The notes under the pieces were generated by a model, which was not told the origin of the DNA, did no database searches, and was given only the letters and a program-made list of their open reading frames with translations. Positions 27,325 through 36,020 of a stretch of 64,000 bases of DNA are shown piece after piece; position 1 is the stretch's first letter; each line of letters begins with the position of its first letter. The DNA is taken from contig NZ_KI519609.1 in the NCBI RefSeq assembly GCF_000483485.1, positions 1,827,460-1,891,459 on the forward strand, read 5' to 3'. This DNA is from Thiomicrorhabdus chilensis DSM 12352. Lineage in GTDB: Bacteria > Pseudomonadota > Gammaproteobacteria > Thiomicrospirales > Thiomicrospiraceae. A program made the translations under genes and the position numbers.

Positions 27325-27966
27325 TTAGTGAGGTAAATCATCCAATTGAATCTGAGCAATCCCTTGTAAGGTCTTGGATGCATCAGGATTATTGACCACC
27401 TTTCGAAACCCGTCTGCCGCGTCAGACAGATTGGCCTGACCCAGTGCAATTAATCCAGAGACATAATCCATACCGGCCTTTTCTGCGGGTAAAAGAGATT
27501 CCTTGTTCACCTGATTAAGTACACCTTGTGCGCTTGAAAACTCTTGTTTGTCGGCCAACAATCTTGCCAAACGTAGAGTCGCTACTTGCTTGATTGAATC
27601 GTCCTGTGCATGGCTACGAACCCATTCAAGATGCTGTTTAGCCGTATCAAACTCACCTTTTTCATAACTGTACTTCGCCAGCATCATCGCAGCGGCTGCG
27701 GCGTAAGGACTCTCGGGCTGTTCTTGAATCAGCTTCAACCCTTCTCGGGAAACCTCACCATACGTACCCTGCTGTAAATTCATCTGCATCACTTCAAACA
27801 GTGCGGAAGCATTCATGGACTTGACTTGATTTTGATGATTCCAATAACGCCAACCGGAGAAAGCCACCGCAATAACCAAAAGCCCCGTTAATAACTGAGT
27901 GCCGTTCTTTTTCCACCAAGATTTGATTGCTTCAACCTGTTCTTCTTCCGTTTCATAACGACTCAT
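27325..27966 (-). CDS. yfgM: YfgM-like TPR membrane-anchored chaperone
   Basis: 213 residues. A short cytoplasmic start (MSRYETEEEQVEAIKSWWKKNG) precedes one membrane segment at about 23-42 (LLTGLLVIAVAFSGWRYW) and a periplasmic TPR region. YfgM associates with the SecYEG-linked chaperone PpiD. Length and place, between hisS and bamB, match the family. RBS AGGGAATTC lies upstream. Confidence 0.9.
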   Translation of the reverse strand: MSRYETEEEQVEAIKSWWKKNGTQLLTGLLVIAVAFSGWRYWNHQNQVKSMNASALFEVMQMNLQQGTYGEVSREGLKLIQEQPESPYAAAAAMMLAKYSYEKGEFDTAKQHLEWVRSHAQDDSIKQVATLRLARLLADKQEFSSAQGVLNQVNKESLLPAEKAGMDYVSGLIALGQANLSDAADGFRKVVNNPDASKTLQGIAQIQLDDLPH

Positions 27967-28033
27967 AATTATGAATTCCCTATTCGATTGTTAAATTCTG
28001 TTCAATGATTATAATTCGTTTCAAATTAATGAA

Positions 28034-29305
28034 TTAATCGAAACGAGCCTGCAAATAAGCGGCCAGCCCATCCCATGACACCAAGGTTTGTTCGGCATCC
28101 TCTCTGAGCGGTTTTACGGCAACTTGTTGGTTCTCGACTTCCTGATCACCTAAAACGATTGCATAGCGCGCATCGGATTTGTCGGCTTTCTTAAACTGGC
28201 TTTTGAAACTTCCGCCACCGCAATTCATCTGCACCTTCAAATCCGGCAAAGCTTCTCGTAGCATTTCAGAAATGACCAGGCCTGGTCTATGTACCTTATC
28301 ACCCACCAACACCACGTAAATATCCGCTAAGGCTTGTGAAGGAACCAAGGCTTTATCTTGCAACAAAGCCGTTAAACGCTCGATTCCCATCGCAAATCCA
28401 ACCGCCGGTGTCGGCTTGCCGCCAATTTGCTCGACCAAACTATCATAACGTCCACCCGCACAGACGGTTCCTTGTGCACCAAGCTCTGTGGTAATCCATT
28501 CAAAGACCGTACGATTATAATAATCCAAGCCTCGTACCAGGTTGGGATTAACAACATATTCTATGCCTAAATCATCCAAATACGCCTTTAAATTTGCAAA
28601 GTGCTCGGCGGATTCGGTGTCCAGATGCTCAATCAATTTTGGAGCCTTGTCGACCACACTCTTCATATCTGGATTTTTAGTATCCAGAATCCTCAAAGGG
28701 TTCGATTCCAGGCGTCTTAGACTATCCTCATCCAACTGATCTTTATGCTCGGTAAGATACGCAACCAGCTTGTCTCTATAGGCGCTTCGAGCTTCTTGAC
28801 TTCCCAGGGAATTAATCTGCAGTTCCAGCTTGTCCAGACCCAGTTTATCCCATAGACGCGCACTCAAGGCAATCAGCTCTGCATCAATGTCCACATCATT
28901 TACGCCAAACACTTCAACGCCAAACTGATGAAACTGACGGTACCGACCTTTTTGAGGACGCTCATAACGGAACATTGGGCCACTGTAGTACAGCTTCTGA
29001 ATCTGATTATGGATCAAACCGTTTTGGATCATGGCGCGTACACATCCGGCCGTTCCTTCGGGACGCAAAGTGAGGCTGTCTCCATTACGATCTTCGAAGG
29101 TATACATTTCCTTCTCAACGATGTCGGTCACCTCACCGATGGAACGCGCAAAAAGCTCTGTTTTTTCAACAATCGGTAAGCGGATAGATTGAAAACCATA
29201 CTGTTGTAAAGTCTGTTGAGCTTGGGTGAGCAAGTAATCAAACGCTTCTACTTCTGAACCATAAAGGTCATTCATACCACGAATGGCTGAAATCTGTTTT
29301 CCCAT
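28034..29305 (-). CDS. hisS: histidyl-tRNA synthetase
   Basis: 423 residues, class II synthetase charging tRNA-His. Motif 1 is near the start, motif 2 reads [24 protein letters not shown] (20-residue core at about 110-130), and the histidine A loop [14 protein letters not shown] is complete. The C-terminal anticodon-binding domain follows (about 330-423). It carries a CAGGCCTG copy at 28277-28284 within the coding sequence. Gene order rodZ-hisS-yfgM-bamB-der is conserved, although ispG, usual between rodZ and hisS, is absent. Confidence 0.97.
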   Translation of the reverse strand: MGKQISAIRGMNDLYGSEVEAFDYLLTQAQQTLQQYGFQSIRLPIVEKTELFARSIGEVTDIVEKEMYTFEDRNGDSLTLRPEGTAGCVRAMIQNGLIHNQIQKLYYSGPMFRYERPQKGRYRQFHQFGVEVFGVNDVDIDAELIALSARLWDKLGLDKLELQINSLGSQEARSAYRDKLVAYLTEHKDQLDEDSLRRLESNPLRILDTKNPDMKSVVDKAPKLIEHLDTESAEHFANLKAYLDDLGIEYVVNPNLVRGLDYYNRTVFEWITTELGAQGTVCAGGRYDSLVEQIGGKPTPAVGFAMGIERLTALLQDKALVPSQALADIYVVLVGDKVHRPGLVISEMLREALPDLKVQMNCGGGSFKSQFKKADKSDARYAIVLGDQEVENQQVAVKPLREDAEQTLVSWDGLAAYLQARFD

Positions 29306-29383
29306 AAGTTTTTAAACTCTTTGTAATTTTTAATAGCAGGTGAAATGGCTGATCACAATGTTCAAACAGGCGAAAAATCGACC

Positions 29384-29773
29384 CTAAAACGACATCCAGA
29401 CCGCAATACCGGCCGCTGCCAGTATGACCAAAATTAATATAAATCGCCCAACACTCATAAAGAGTGCAGGCTTGGGCTCCACAAACTGAAAACGTTTCAT
29501 CGATTTCAGTTGACTGCCCACTGGCTGTGCGCTGGGGAAATAGGTCTCATAAAGACTCTCATCAAGTTCCAACAAGCCCATGTAATTACGTAGATAGCCT
29601 CTTTCAAAAGGGCTCAGCTCAGCCAGATTCAATTCCGCATCTTCAAGGTTTTCCAATTGTTCGACTGACAAGTTGAGGCTTTTCGCCGCTTCTTCCACAC
29701 TGAGATGCCTGGCTTTTCGAGTTTTGCTCAGCAACTCATTCAATGGCACTTCGACATTCTCTTGTTCAGTCAT
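29384..29773 (-). CDS. short RodZ-like protein: HTH domain plus one membrane segment
   Basis: 129 residues from the ATG at 29773. The N-terminal RodZ helix-turn-helix reads LSKTRKARHLSVEEAAKSLN then LSVEQLENLE and RGYLRNYMGLLELD. A linker follows, then one membrane helix at the very C-terminus (FILILVILAAAGIAVWMSF). Full-length RodZ is over 300 residues and has a periplasmic domain; that domain is missing here, with a clean stop and no remnant frame in the 78 bases after it. RodZ links MreB to the wall machinery; a version limited to the cytoplasmic MreB-binding HTH and an anchor may still do part of that job. Its position between rlmN and hisS is the conserved rodZ place. Confidence 0.8.
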   Translation of the reverse strand: MTEQENVEVPLNELLSKTRKARHLSVEEAAKSLNLSVEQLENLEDAELNLAELSPFERGYLRNYMGLLELDESLYETYFPSAQPVGSQLKSMKRFQFVEPKPALFMSVGRFILILVILAAAGIAVWMSF

Positions 29774-29801
29774 TCTCAATCCTTGTTAATTGCAGTCAGG
29801 G

Positions 29802-30899
29802 CTAATCTTTGAAGTCTACCCGGTGAACGGTTCGTTTAGTACGGTCCTTAACCTTTCCGGCCAACTGACCGCAAGCCGCATCAATGTCCTCTCCACGGGT
29901 TTTTCGAACAGTGCAGTTTAGACCGGCATCGGTCAATTTCTGTTGAAAGCGATGAATGGCATTATTGGAGGAACGCACATACTCGGTATTTGGAAACGGA
30001 TTAAAGGGAATCAAGTTGATTTTGCAAGGCAGATCCCCAAGCAGCTCAATCAACTGATCAGCATGTTCCGGCAGGTCATTGACCTTATCCAACATCACAT
30101 ACTCAACCGTTACATGTTTTTTACTGTGTCCGCCTTCGACAAAACGTTGCAAAGCCGGCATCAACTCCTCAAGGGGATACTTTTGGTTGAGCGGCACTAA
30201 AATATCCCGCAAAGGATTATTGGGCGCATGCAATGAAATCGCCAGGCTGACATCCACCTCTTCCTTGATTTTATCAATCGCAGGAACCACACCGGCCGTA
30301 CTGATTGTGACTCGACGTTTTGAAAGGCCATATGCATAATCATCCATCAAAATACGGGCAACCGGGAAAACATGCGTGACATTGAGCAATGGTTCTCCCA
30401 TACCCATAAACACCACATTGGAAATCTTGCGTTCCTCTTTGGGTTTGCAACCCAAAGCTTTATTGGCGACCCACATCTGAGCGATGATTTCCCAGTTTTC
30501 AAGATTGCGATTAAAGCCTTGTTGACCAGTAGAGCAAAAACGACACTCCAAGGCACACCCAACTTGGGATGAGATACACAAAGTACCTCGACTCTTTTCC
30601 GGGATAAAAACAGTTTCAATGCAATTATGGTTATCGACTTCCAATAACCATTTGATGGTGCCGTCATCCGAATGTTGTTCCGAGACAATTTTTGGTGTCC
30701 TTACCTGAGCAACCGCTTTCAAATTCTCACGAAGCGCTTTGCTCAAATTCGTCATTTCATCAAACTCACTGACACCGTGCTGATGAATCCATTTCATCAC
30801 TTGGGAAGCGCGAAAAGGCTTTTCACCAATCTGCGTAAAAAACGCCTCCATAGCAGCCCTGTCCATTCCGAGCAGGTCGACCTTTTCCGTTATTTCCAT
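29802..30899 (-). CDS. rlmN: dual-specificity 23S rRNA / tRNA adenine-C2 methyltransferase RlmN
   Basis: 365 residues from the ATG at 30899 (a GTG two codons earlier is also possible). A radical-SAM enzyme that methylates A2503 of 23S rRNA and A37 of some tRNAs. The cluster motif is CALECRFCSTGQQGF (C-x3-C-x2-C). The second catalytic cysteine lies near the end, in GEDIDAACGQLAG, as in RlmN. GxMGEPLLN gives the SAM-binding turn (VVFMGMGEPLLN). It sits downstream of ndk, as usual. Confidence 0.96.
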   Translation of the reverse strand: MEITEKVDLLGMDRAAMEAFFTQIGEKPFRASQVMKWIHQHGVSEFDEMTNLSKALRENLKAVAQVRTPKIVSEQHSDDGTIKWLLEVDNHNCIETVFIPEKSRGTLCISSQVGCALECRFCSTGQQGFNRNLENWEIIAQMWVANKALGCKPKEERKISNVVFMGMGEPLLNVTHVFPVARILMDDYAYGLSKRRVTISTAGVVPAIDKIKEEVDVSLAISLHAPNNPLRDILVPLNQKYPLEELMPALQRFVEGGHSKKHVTVEYVMLDKVNDLPEHADQLIELLGDLPCKINLIPFNPFPNTEYVRSSNNAIHRFQQKLTDAGLNCTVRKTRGEDIDAACGQLAGKVKDRTKRTVHRVDFKD

Positions 30900-30912
30900 T
30901 GTCACTCTTAAC

Positions 30913-31344
30913 TTACTCTTTTATTTTGCGCGGACACAGTTCTGTCTGGCTGAAAAAAAAGCCTATTTCTCTAGCGGCGCTCTCTGACGAATCCGAACCA
31001 TGCACCGAATTTTCGCGCACGCAATTGGCAAAATCGGCGCGAATGCTTCCTTCAGCCGCTTTCTTAGGATCCGTTACCCCCATGATCTCACGATTCTTCA
31101 AAATCGCATTCTCACCTTCCAGCACTTGCACCACCAAAGGTCCGGAAATCATAAAGCCAATCAAAGGCTCGTAAAATTCGCGGCCTTTATGTTCCTGATA
31201 AAATGCTTCCGCCTGTTCTCGAGTCAACTGCAGCATTTTACAGGCGACAATACGTAACCCGTTATCTTCAAAGCGTTTCTGAATCACACCAATTAGATTT
31301 CGAGATACGGCATCCGGCTTAATAATTGAAAAAGTCCGTTCCAT
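30913..31344 (-). CDS. ndk: nucleoside diphosphate kinase
   Basis: 143 residues from the ATG at 31344, which follows AGGGAAAGC. It balances nucleoside triphosphates by phosphotransfer through an active-site His, here in NSVHGSDS (about residue 117). [19 protein letters not shown] and the [16 protein letters not shown] ending are typical. The gene lies between the iscRA terminator and rlmN, so ndk likely starts a new transcript. Confidence 0.97.
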   Translation of the reverse strand: MERTFSIIKPDAVSRNLIGVIQKRFEDNGLRIVACKMLQLTREQAEAFYQEHKGREFYEPLIGFMISGPLVVQVLEGENAILKNREIMGVTDPKKAAEGSIRADFANCVRENSVHGSDSSESAAREIGFFFSQTELCPRKIKE

Positions 31345-31400
31345 TTGCTTTCCCTTTAAAAACAGTCGCATTATTCTATCAATTATTCAAACAGACTGCA

Positions 31401-31430
31401 TAAAAACAAAACCCCGGCATTGGCCGGGGT
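31401..31430 (-). terminator. terminator of the iscR-iscA unit
   Basis: An 8-bp GC-rich stem ACCCCGGC / GCCGGGGT at 31411-31418 and 31423-31430 with loop ATTG, followed on the minus strand by TTTGTTTTTATG. Confidence 0.85.
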
Positions 31431-31465
31431 CTCAGTTGTGTACTGTCTTTTCTTGAGAGATCGAA

Positions 31466-31792
31466 TTAGACAGTAAAGGATTCACCACAACCACAACTAT
31501 CCTTGACTTTCGGATTCTTAAAATCAAACCCTTCATTTAAAAGACTTTCTTTTACATAATCAACTTCCATGCCGTCAATATTCTCTAAACTTTTGGGATC
31601 GACAACCACTTTGACGCCAAAACTTTCAAAAACAACATCGTCAGGACCTATCTCATCAGCATAATCCACCACGTAGGAAAAACCGGCACATCCGCTGACT
31701 TTGGTCGCCACTCTTAAACCTAGACCAGAACCTCGTTTAGAGATCATTGTTTTAACACGTTGCGCTGCTGCTTCCGTTAAAGTAACGGCCAT
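31466..31792 (-). CDS. iscA: A-type Fe-S carrier protein IscA
   Basis: 108 residues from the ATG at 31792, six bases after GGAG. The three cluster-binding cysteines are present: one in KVSGCAGFSY and two in DSCGCGESF at the C-terminus. It carries Fe-S clusters from a scaffold to target enzymes. It directly follows iscR (17-base gap). In the usual order iscS and iscU lie between iscR and iscA; here they are absent. ErpA is a close relative and cannot be excluded by sequence alone. Confidence 0.9.
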   Translation of the reverse strand: MAVTLTEAAAQRVKTMISKRGSGLGLRVATKVSGCAGFSYVVDYADEIGPDDVVFESFGVKVVVDPKSLENIDGMEVDYVKESLLNEGFDFKNPKVKDSCGCGESFTV

Positions 31793-31809
31793 ATTCACTC
31801 CTTTACCTT

Positions 31810-32241
31810 TTAACCGAATTTCACTTCTTTTAGAACATCACGTTCCCTGTCCATCAGGGATTGCAAATTAATGTCCTTTAAAAAAGAATCAATTAAAACA
31901 CTTAAATCATTCCAAAGCTCATGCGAAAGGCATTGCTCCCCACCATGGCAATTGGCTTTACCGGCACATTTTCGGGCATCAATAATCTCGTCCACAGCAT
32001 GAATGATTTGACTGATTGAAATCTCTTCGGCAGGCCTGCTCAATCGGTACCCGCCACCCGGGCCTCTCGCGCTGGACACCAAATCGGCCTTCTTGAGTTT
32101 GGCAAACAATTGCTCAAGATAAGACAGCGAAATCCCCTGGCGCTCTGAAATCAGAGCGAGTGTAATTGGACCATTACTTTGGTTCAAAGCAATGTCAATC
32201 ATGGCAGTTACCGCGTAACGTCCTTTCGAAGTCAGTTTCAT
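31810..32241 (-). CDS. iscR: Fe-S cluster sensing regulator IscR (Rrf2 family)
   Basis: 143 residues. The winged helix opens MKLTSKGRYAVTAMIDIALNQ; the recognition helix region is LSYLEQLFAKLKKADLVSSARGPGGGYRLSR. The three cluster cysteines are in CAGKANCHGGEQC, followed by LSHELW, matching IscR rather than NsrR or RsrR. Holo-IscR represses its own operon; a candidate type 1 site lies 40-64 bases upstream. It is co-transcribed with iscA. One CAGGCCTG copy falls in its coding sequence. Confidence 0.95.
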   Translation of the reverse strand: MKLTSKGRYAVTAMIDIALNQSNGPITLALISERQGISLSYLEQLFAKLKKADLVSSARGPGGGYRLSRPAEEISISQIIHAVDEIIDARKCAGKANCHGGEQCLSHELWNDLSVLIDSFLKDINLQSLMDRERDVLKEVKFG

Positions 32242-32280
32242 TATTTTATTCCCATTCTAAACGGATGGATAAAGTATATA

Positions 32281-32305
32281 ATAACCAACCAAATAACTCA
32301 ACTAT
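32281..32305 (-). promoter_or_regulatory. candidate IscR type 1 binding site upstream of iscR
   Basis: On the minus strand these 25 bases start ATAGTTGAGTTAT and end TTGGTTGGTTAT. Compared with the published type 1 consensus ATASYYGACTRwwwYAGTCRRSTAT, about 19-20 of 25 positions agree, including both ATA/TAT ends and the central AT-rich part. It lies at the expected promoter distance from the iscR start. Confidence 0.6.
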
Positions 32306-32328
32306 TGAAATAAACTCATCTTATCCCG

Positions 32329-33153
32329 CTATCCACTTTTATTATTTCCATCATTTTCAGGGTTCAAACCTGACTTCAAGTGTGCCGCCTGTTCAGGGTC
32401 ATCCGGCTCAAGGACGGCATCATCCAATTTCGGCATATGCATATCTATAGACTCCCCACCCAGCTTTTGAAGCTCTAAAGCCATTTTTTCCAGCTTTTCA
32501 TCCTGCACCTGAATATGATCCAACAAACTGTAGATCGCTTTCTCAACCGGATCTGCCGCGTCCTGCTTCATGCCGTAAGCATCAAACCCTATTTTCTGAG
32601 CCATCTTAGCCCGTCGCTGCTGGGCTTCGCTCTTGTCCTGCTCCACAATTCTGCCAGGTATGCCCACAACCGTGCGGCCATTCGGAACTGCCTTGAGAAC
32701 CACGGCATTTGAACCGATACGCGCATCACTGCCAATCTTAATCGGCCCTAGAACTTTTGCACCGGCGCCAACCACAACCCTATCTCCCAGGGTTGGATGG
32801 CGTTGACCTTTTTGCCACGTAGTTCCCCCCAAAGTCACACCATGATACAAAGTACAGTCATCACCGATGACGGCCGTTTCACCAATCACCACCCCCATGC
32901 CATGATCGATAAAAAAACGTTCACCGATTTTACAGGCGGGATGGATTTCAATACCCGTAAACCAACGTGATAAACTTGAAATAAATCGAGCCAGCCATTT
33001 CAGACCCTTACCCCAGAACCAGTGGGCAACCCGATACCACAAAATAGCATGTAAACCGGGGTAAGTCGTCAACACCTCAAAGGTATTTCTCGCGGCTGGA
33101 TCACGCTCGAACACACAATTAATATCCGATCTCAATCGTTTGAACACACTCAT
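32329..33153 (-). CDS. cysE: serine O-acetyltransferase
   Basis: 274 residues. It makes O-acetylserine, the acceptor for sulfide in cysteine synthesis. The left-handed beta-helix hexapeptides run from about residue 65 to 175 ([20 protein letters not shown], then [20 protein letters not shown]). The N-terminal helical part is short, as in the EpsC/NifP type. A C-terminal extension of about 90 residues is coiled and acidic. The pairing of cysE with iscR also occurs in Azotobacter-type isc regions, where it supplies cysteine for IscS. Its start overlaps the trmJ stop by four bases. Confidence 0.93.
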   Translation of the reverse strand: MSVFKRLRSDINCVFERDPAARNTFEVLTTYPGLHAILWYRVAHWFWGKGLKWLARFISSLSRWFTGIEIHPACKIGERFFIDHGMGVVIGETAVIGDDCTLYHGVTLGGTTWQKGQRHPTLGDRVVVGAGAKVLGPIKIGSDARIGSNAVVLKAVPNGRTVVGIPGRIVEQDKSEAQQRRAKMAQKIGFDAYGMKQDAADPVEKAIYSLLDHIQVQDEKLEKMALELQKLGGESIDMHMPKLDDAVLEPDDPEQAAHLKSGLNPENDGNNKSG

Positions 33154-33911
33154 TCCTCTCGTTGATTGGCATAAGCCTGGCGTTGCGCGGCGGTTAAAAT
33201 TCCTCGCAAAATATCTATCTCTTTCACATCCAGCTGCGTGCGGTTAAACAACCTGCGCATGCGCCTCATAAAACGTGCGTTTTTGGCTGGATCCAAAAAC
33301 TCAATATCCTGTAATGCCTGATAAAGATGATCATAAAAACCCTCTAACTGCTCGGTCGAAGCCAATTTATGACGATAACCTTTGCTGTGAAGACGTTCAA
33401 TATCCGTTGCCATTAAACACTCATAAGCAAAAACCTGAACCGCCGCACCCAAATTCAAAGAGCTGTATTCGGGGTTGGTCGGGATGTGCGCCAGATAATG
33501 GCATTTATCGAGTTCGGAGTTACTCAATCCGGAGTCCTCGCGTCCAAACACCAGAGCCACATCCCCTTCATCCGAAGTGGTTATGGCCAATTCTGCAGTT
33601 TGACGAACATCCAGCTGCGGCCAGGCCACCTTTCTCAAGCGTGCACTGGCTCCAACCACCAGTTTTGCTCCATGCACCGCCTCGTCAAGTGTCTCCACCA
33701 CCTTGGCGGAATTGAGTACATCGGCAGCGCTCGACGCCCTTACCGAAGCAATCTGACTGGGGAATTCTTTAGGGCTGACCAGTACCAAACGTGTCAGCCC
33801 CATGTTTTTCATGGCCCTTGCCACACTGCCGATATTACCCGGGTGCGAGGTCTCAATCAGTACAATCCGGATTTTTGACAAGTTTTTGTGTGACGCATAA
33901 TCTTCAATCAT
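33150..33911 (-). CDS. trmJ: tRNA (cytidine/uridine-2'-O) methyltransferase TrmJ
   Basis: 253 residues, SPOUT (SpoU) fold. It 2'-O-methylates position 32 of several tRNAs. Motif 1 reads [23 protein letters not shown], motif 2 [13 protein letters not shown] (the Arg-Glu-x-x-Gly loop) and motif 3 [18 protein letters not shown]. Length fits TrmJ rather than the short TrmL. It is divergent from suhB, the conserved arrangement, and overlaps cysE. Confidence 0.95.
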   Translation of the reverse strand: MIEDYASHKNLSKIRIVLIETSHPGNIGSVARAMKNMGLTRLVLVSPKEFPSQIASVRASSAADVLNSAKVVETLDEAVHGAKLVVGASARLRKVAWPQLDVRQTAELAITTSDEGDVALVFGREDSGLSNSELDKCHYLAHIPTNPEYSSLNLGAAVQVFAYECLMATDIERLHSKGYRHKLASTEQLEGFYDHLYQALQDIEFLDPAKNARFMRRMRRLFNRTQLDVKEIDILRGILTAAQRQAYANQREE

Positions 33912-34027
33912 TGTGTTTTTCCGTTATAATTCTCTTTCTTTTCCATGGGTATTTTAGCGTTTTGCTAACCACTTTTTGGCTCTAACCGATTTTAACGATT
34001 AAACCCGCACCAACACAGGAATTCACT

Positions 34028-34837
34028 ATGCACCCGTTACTCAATATTGCAAGCATTGCCGCTCGACAGGCCGGCAGCAAAATCCTTCACCATTTAGAGA
34101 ATATTGATCGTCTTAATATTGAACACAAAGGCAAGAATGACTATGTGAGCGAGGTGGACAAAGAAGCCGAAGAAATTATTATACAGACGATTAAAAAATA
34201 TTATCCGGATCATGCCATCTTAGCCGAAGAGAGCGGTAAAACCGTTGTAAAATCAAAAAAATCGGATTATGAATGGATCATCGACCCTCTTGACGGCACC
34301 ACCAATTTCCTACATCAGTTTCCCCAATTTAGTGTTTCTATCGCCGTAAAAGAAAAAGGGCGATTGATGCATGGCGTGATTTTTGACCCAGTTCGCGACG
34401 AAATGTTTTCCGCTACCCGAGGCAGCGGCGCCAAACTCAACAATTACCGCATCCGCACCAGCGAGCAAAAAACACTCGACAATGCCCTATTGGCCACCGG
34501 CTTCCCCTACCATGACTTCAGTTATTTGGATAGCTATCTCAACAGCCTGAAAAGCTTCATGCAATCCACCGCCGGAGTTCGTAGAGCCGGCTCAGCCGCA
34601 TTGGATCTGGCTTATGTCGCATGTGGCCGGGTTGACGGATTCTGGGAGTTTAATCTCAAACCTTGGGACATTGCAGCAGGCGCACTGATCGCCCAGGAAG
34701 CCGGCGCGTTGGTGACCGACTTCATGGGCTCCGAACACTATCTGGAAAGCGGCAACATACTGGTTGCCAACCCCAAACTTTACAAAGAAATGGCGCAAAC
34801 CATCTCCAAAACCATTCCAGAAGAACTTCGTAAATAA
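34028..34837 (+). CDS. suhB: inositol-1-monophosphatase / SuhB
   Basis: 269 residues. Metal-dependent phosphatase with the signature DPLDGTTNF (near residues 86-94) and the second metal motif WDIAAGALIAQEAGA. SuhB also joins the Nus antitermination complex on rRNA transcripts. It is divergent from trmJ; a TATAAT at 33925-33930 in the shared gap could serve it. Start at 34028 follows ACAGGAATTC. Confidence 0.94.
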   Translation: MHPLLNIASIAARQAGSKILHHLENIDRLNIEHKGKNDYVSEVDKEAEEIIIQTIKKYYPDHAILAEESGKTVVKSKKSDYEWIIDPLDGTTNFLHQFPQFSVSIAVKEKGRLMHGVIFDPVRDEMFSATRGSGAKLNNYRIRTSEQKTLDNALLATGFPYHDFSYLDSYLNSLKSFMQSTAGVRRAGSAALDLAYVACGRVDGFWEFNLKPWDIAAGALIAQEAGALVTDFMGSEHYLESGNILVANPKLYKEMAQTISKTIPEELRK

Positions 34838-34871
34838 ACCTGACTAAAAACTTAAATTCTAAGTAGCCGAA

Positions 34872-35351
34872 TCAGAGGGTGCAGGACATTAAAACCGCAT
34901 CCTCTTTAGCTTCGACAAGTTCTCCGCTGACCTCATCCCACTCCTGGCATCGGTAATAATTGACACGCACGCCATCACGATTGAAGCCGAAAGATTCATA
35001 CAAAGAAATGGCCGGTTGGTTCGACACCCTCACTTCCAATAGCAACAACGTAAAGCCACTTTCTTTCAATTTGGATTGCAAGCTATGCAACGCCATTCTC
35101 GCAACGCCCTGCTTTTGATATTTTGGAGCAACACATAAGTTTAGAATATGCGCTTCATCCAGCACCGTGAGAACACAAACATAGCCCAAAGCAGTACCTT
35201 CGGCATCGCAAAAAACATAATTCAATCCTTGATCCAGACTGTTTTCAAAGCCTTTTTTGCTCCACGGGAAATCGTAGGCTTGTTGTTCAACGTCCAGAAC
35301 CCAGTTCAAATCGCCTTCATGCATGGCGCGCAGATAACTAAAGACTGTCAT
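34872..35351 (-). CDS. rimI: ribosomal protein S18-alanine N-acetyltransferase
   Basis: 159 residues, GNAT fold. The acetyl-CoA loop reads NLCVAPKYQKQGVARMALH (V-x-P-x-x-Q-x-x-G-V/I-A motif), and EVRVSNQPAISLYESFGF is the family's motif B. The conserved place next to a holD-like gene supports RimI. The C-terminal tail is slightly longer than usual. Confidence 0.92.
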   Translation of the reverse strand: MTVFSYLRAMHEGDLNWVLDVEQQAYDFPWSKKGFENSLDQGLNYVFCDAEGTALGYVCVLTVLDEAHILNLCVAPKYQKQGVARMALHSLQSKLKESGFTLLLLEVRVSNQPAISLYESFGFNRDGVRVNYYRCQEWDEVSGELVEAKEDAVLMSCTL

Positions 35352-35361
35352 AAAATCAACG

Positions 35362-35997
35362 CTACGGAGAAACGGCCAACTTCAAAGCGGCTTGATAAAA
35401 GGATTTTTTGGCATAAGGATCGGACAGCATGTTTTCCAGAGAATCCACTTCCAGAAGCTGAACACCTTCGGAAAGCATCTCCGACAAAGGGTGATCCGCA
35501 ACCTGCATACTCAAAACCGATTCGGCCCCCAAACCAATGATCTCCTCTACAATCGCAAATAAAGCCTCATCCGAAATCAGGGTATCGGTATCAAAAAAAT
35601 GAACCTGCTCTTCGGACCAATTAAGCGCCTGACAGATATTCCGCCAGAGCTGCCATTCCATTCGGGAATCATCCTCCCAAATCGCATTTAAACCACTGCC
35701 AAGCAACACAACCTGCAAGGTGCCGTGCTCGACAAGACTCGAAGCACCAGTGTGAAGAACCTTGGATTCGGTTAAGGTCCCACCTTCGGATGAAGCCGAG
35801 GATTCAACGAACTCAGACACGGTCTCTTGGTTAGGAAGCTGCACCGGTTGAACTTCAACGGATTTATCAAGGTTTGATGCATCGCCCCCTTGAAGAGCAT
35901 CGTAAGATGCGGCCTTTTTAAAATAAGCAGACCTGCTTGCCCACTGAGTTACACCCAACTGTGTAAGCAGGTCGGCTGAAAGTCTTGGCGCTGTCAT
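35362..35997 (-). CDS. DNA polymerase III psi subunit (HolD)-like protein
   Basis: 211 residues from the ATG at 35997. It starts LSADLLTQLGVTQWASR, like the N-terminus of psi (LQQLGITQWSLR), the part that contacts the tau/gamma clamp loader. The last 120 residues can be read as the psi core, ending DPYAKKSFYQAALKL, comparable to psi's NPTARAALWQQI. In between is a Ser/Glu-rich stretch of about 65 residues that psi from E. coli lacks. It directly precedes rimI (10-base gap), the classic holD-rimI pair. The match is short, so the assignment rests on context as much as sequence. Confidence 0.6.
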   Translation of the reverse strand: MTAPRLSADLLTQLGVTQWASRSAYFKKAASYDALQGGDASNLDKSVEVQPVQLPNQETVSEFVESSASSEGGTLTESKVLHTGASSLVEHGTLQVVLLGSGLNAIWEDDSRMEWQLWRNICQALNWSEEQVHFFDTDTLISDEALFAIVEEIIGLGAESVLSMQVADHPLSEMLSEGVQLLEVDSLENMLSDPYAKKSFYQAALKLAVSP

Positions 35998-36020
35998 TGC
36001 ATGCTTATCCGACACCCCAA

